The notes beneath the pieces are model-generated. The model saw only the letters and a list, made by a program, of their open reading frames with translations, searched no databases and was not told the origin of the DNA. Shown piece after piece: positions 5,789 through 7,823 of a DNA stretch of 7,823 bases. The position numbers and the translations under genes were made by a program. Position 1 is the stretch's first letter; the number at the start of each line of letters is the position of its first letter. The stretch is taken from positions 1-7,823 of the forward strand of contig JBOGJG010000237.1 in NCBI GenBank assembly GCA_050747825.1. The letters run 5' to 3'. The DNA comes from JBOGJG01 sp050747825 (GTDB lineage: Bacteria; Acidobacteriota; UBA6911; RPQK01; JBOGJG01).

Positions 5789-7152
5789 TCCCAGGAGAAC
5801 ATGCGCCTGAGTTGAAGCGCATTCTGACCCTTTGGGGGTTGGTTCTTTTCGGCATCACCTTTGTCACACCCACAGCGCCCTTCCCGATGTTCGGCATCGT
5901 CAGCAGTATTTCGAAAGGCCACATGGCGCTCGCGTATCTGTTCGCGATGGCAGCCATGGCCCTGACGGCGATTAGCTATGGGCGTATGGCCAGCGCATTT
6001 CCTGTGGCTGGTTCCGCCTATACCTATGTGCGAAGAACTCTACATCCTCTCGCCGGCTTCCTCGTAGGTTGGACCATGCTCCTCGACTACGTGCTCATGC
6101 CGCTGATTAGCGTGATTTACATGGCTCTCACCGCAGGAAGATTCGTGACCGGCGTGTCCTACGAGATCTGGCTCGTGTTCTTCTCTGTCGCCGTTACGGT
6201 CATCAATTTGTTCGGGCTTCGAGTGACCAACCGCGTCAATCTCGTTCTGATGGGAATCATGAGCCTATCCGTGATCTGGTTCGTTCTGGCGGCGGCCAGC
6301 GCCCTCCACGCCGGCGTAGGAGAGGGCGTGCTGCTCTCGGCCAAGCCCTTTTACAACCCCACGTCGTTTTCCTTTGACTCGGTGATGGCCGCGACCTCGA
6401 TCGCCATGTTCAGCTACCTGGGCTTTGATGGCATCAGCACGCTGGCCGAGGACTCCCATAACCCGCGAAAGGATATTGGCCGAGCGACGGTTCTGGTTTG
6501 CCTGATCTCTGGCATGGTCTTCATCCTGCTCGCCTATCTTGGGCAGCTCGTCTGGCCGGATGTTACTTCGTATCCCCAGACCGAGACAGCCTTCATGGAC
6601 GTTTCGCGACTGGTTGGCGGGGACAGTTTGTGGTTGTTAGTTTCTTTCGTTCTTCTGGTAGCCGGCATCGCGAGTGCGGTCACGGGGCAAGCCAGCGGCT
6701 CGCGACTGCTGTTCGGTATGAGCCGGGATCGCCTGTTGCCGCCGCGCATTTTCGCTTACATTCATCCCAAGTACTCCACTCCTACTTACGGCATTCTCTC
6801 GATGGGCCTTGTGACGTTGATAGGAGGGTTTCTCCTGTCATTTCAGCTTGTCGCTGAAGCCATCAATTTTGGGGCACTGATCGGTTTCATGGGGGTGAAC
6901 CTGAGTGTGATCAGCCATTATTTCCTGAAGCGCGGCGAGCGACGTGCCGCCGCGTTCCTCTACAACCTCTTTCTTCCCGCAGCAGGCTTTCTGGTGTGTT
7001 TCTATCTCTTCACGAATCTGTCCAACACCGCCAAGATGATCGGTGCCGCATGGTGTGTGGGTGGGCTGGTCCACGCCTTTGTGCTGACTGGAGGTTTCCG
7101 GCGGGAGATCGGTGCGGCGGTGCGAGGCAGTGCCTCGCTTGAGAAACTATGA
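5785..7152 (+). CDS. APC-superfamily amino acid/amine permease
   Basis: An inner-membrane secondary transporter of the LeuT-fold APC superfamily, probably for an amino acid, polyamine or related amine. The 455 residues are very hydrophobic and can be parsed into about 12 membrane helices, the family norm. The first (residues about 13-33) has the broken-helix look of this family (FGITFVTPTAPF). The motif from 209, FSYLGFDGISTLAEDSHNP, is the signature around helix 6 of many APC permeases. GSRLLFGMSRDRLLP and PTYGILSM are also typical. A GTG at 5758 would add nine residues. I prefer ATG 5785 because it forms a 4-base ATGA overlap with the stop of the M20 gene and has GAGGTGG at 5768-5774. Coupling to an amidase suggests uptake of what that enzyme cleaves. 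Its own stop again overlaps the next start by ATGA. Substrate unknown. Confidence 0.9.
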   Translation: MIPGEHAPELKRILTLWGLVLFGITFVTPTAPFPMFGIVSSISKGHMALAYLFAMAAMALTAISYGRMASAFPVAGSAYTYVRRTLHPLAGFLVGWTMLLDYVLMPLISVIYMALTAGRFVTGVSYEIWLVFFSVAVTVINLFGLRVTNRVNLVLMGIMSLSVIWFVLAAASALHAGVGEGVLLSAKPFYNPTSFSFDSVMAATSIAMFSYLGFDGISTLAEDSHNPRKDIGRATVLVCLISGMVFILLAYLGQLVWPDVTSYPQTETAFMDVSRLVGGDSLWLLVSFVLLVAGIASAVTGQASGSRLLFGMSRDRLLPPRIFAYIHPKYSTPTYGILSMGLVTLIGGFLLSFQLVAEAINFGALIGFMGVNLSVISHYFLKRGERRAAAFLYNLFLPAAGFLVCFYLFTNLSNTAKMIGAAWCVGGLVHAFVLTGGFRREIGAAVRGSASLEKL

Positions 7153-7823
7153 GGACGCGAACCATTATTGGCACCGTGATAGGCCTCGCATTGCTCACGG
7201 GGCTGCTCCTGTTCGCCTTAAGGACCGGACGCGGAAACTCTGGGAATGAATACCGGGAATGGAAAGTACAAGGAGGCGGGCATGACAACATTCACTATTC
7301 CCGCTTAAGGCAAATTAACCGTGGGAACGTGCACCGGCTCGAAGTCGCGTGGACCCACGACACGGGTGATGCCTTCGAGGGTTCGGAGATACAGTGCAAC
7401 CCGATCATCGTGGACGGTGTGCTCTACGCGACCACGCCGAAATTACGCGTCATCGCGCTCGAGGCGGCGACCGGGAAGCAGATCTGGAGTTTCGATCCGA
7501 ATAACGGAAAGGAGCCGCTCGGCAGGATGCGCAACCGCGGCGTGACGTATTGGGAGCAGGGCCGGGACAAGAGGATCTTCTTCATTGTCCGGCACTTCCT
7601 TTACGCTCTCGACGCAAAAACTGGGCAGCCGGTTGGTGGTTTTGGGGACGCCGCACGGGTTGACCTGCGCGATGGCTTGGGACGCAATCCCGCAGGGCTA
7701 GCGATCACCGCCACCAGTCCGGGGATTGTTTACAAGGACCTGCTGATAGTCGGGAGCGCCGTGAGCGAAGCGCTGCCGTCAGCCCCCGGCCATATCCGCG
7801 CGTATGACGCGCGCACTGGCAAG
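7149..7823 (+). CDS. PQQ-dependent dehydrogenase (quinoprotein), N-terminal part, cut by window end
   Basis: Quinoprotein dehydrogenases oxidise sugars or alcohols in the periplasm with pyrroloquinoline quinone and pass electrons to the respiratory chain. The frame stays open for 225 codons to the window edge. Residues 1-25 form one hydrophobic segment (TIIGTVIGLALLTGLLLFAL), a signal peptide or anchor rather than the five-helix anchor of E. coli Gcd. Then come family hallmarks in order: a YSRLRQINRGNVHRLEVAW segment, a QCNPIIVDGVLYATTP strand, ALEAATGKQIWSFDP, RGVTYW at 130-135, FLYALDAKTGQP, FGDAARVDL, TSPGIVYKDLLIVGS, and GHIRAYDARTGK at the cut. This is the glucose-dehydrogenase-like subgroup by pattern, though the substrate is open. 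It starts with ATG 7149-7151 overlapping the stop of the permease. The PQQ- and calcium-binding residues of later blades are outside the window, as are any PQQ synthesis genes or cytochrome partner. Confidence 0.88.
   Translation, partial: MRTRTIIGTVIGLALLTGLLLFALRTGRGNSGNEYREWKVQGGGHDNIHYSRLRQINRGNVHRLEVAWTHDTGDAFEGSEIQCNPIIVDGVLYATTPKLRVIALEAATGKQIWSFDPNNGKEPLGRMRNRGVTYWEQGRDKRIFFIVRHFLYALDAKTGQPVGGFGDAARVDLRDGLGRNPAGLAITATSPGIVYKDLLIVGSAVSEALPSAPGHIRAYDARTGK

Noticed and set aside
7010..7291. Minus-strand open frame across the permease/dehydrogenase junction
   Set aside because: It overlaps the ATGA junction of two clear + strand genes. The + strand frame from 7149 has strong quinoprotein motifs; the minus frame has none.

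Overview
The window is about 7.8 kb of GC-rich DNA (near 60% GC by eye), and every supported gene lies on the + strand. It looks chromosomal and comes from a Gram-negative-type bacterium that exports many carbohydrate-active proteins. Two Tat signal peptides, a choice-of-anchor P protein and a PQQ dehydrogenase fit an Acidobacteriota-like soil or sediment organism. That placement is a low-confidence inference, because there is no rRNA or other taxonomic marker here. I see no mobile element, CRISPR array, tRNA or rRNA.

Layout. (1) 3-1682: 3' part of a large secreted protein with a concanavalin-type jelly roll, a choice-of-anchor P region and a post-COAP-1 domain; its start lies outside the window. 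(2) 1759-2973: Tat-exported GH88 unsaturated glucuronyl hydrolase. (3) 3040-4410: Tat-exported right-handed parallel beta-helix protein. (4) 4448-5788: M20 metallopeptidase/deacylase. (5) 5785-7152: APC-superfamily permease. (6) 7149-7823: N-terminal part of a PQQ-dependent dehydrogenase that runs off the window; it has no stop inside the window, so an ORF search requiring one would miss it.

Gaps are short: 76, 66 and 37 bp, then two successive 4-base ATGA stop/start overlaps. The six genes may form one operon, and genes 4-6 are probably translationally coupled. The first half is a saccharide-degrading module: a jelly-roll protein and a beta-helix protein, both folds common among polysaccharide lyases, around a GH88 enzyme that normally removes the unsaturated uronic acid lyases leave. 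The second half would hydrolyse an amide or peptide bond (M20), move an amino acid or amine (APC) and oxidise a sugar or alcohol in the periplasm (PQQ). A shared substrate such as an acylated or amino-acid-decorated uronate glycan is possible but unproven.

The most notable signals are: (a) a roughly 160-bp near-duplicate that carries the 5' leader, ribosome-binding region and whole Tat signal peptide in front of two otherwise unrelated genes; (b) Asn in place of a catalytic Asp in the GH88 enzyme; (c) loss of the usual lid-domain His in an M20 enzyme whose metal ligands are otherwise intact; and (d) a beta-helix protein of unassigned chemistry with a His/Asp-rich conserved-looking face.
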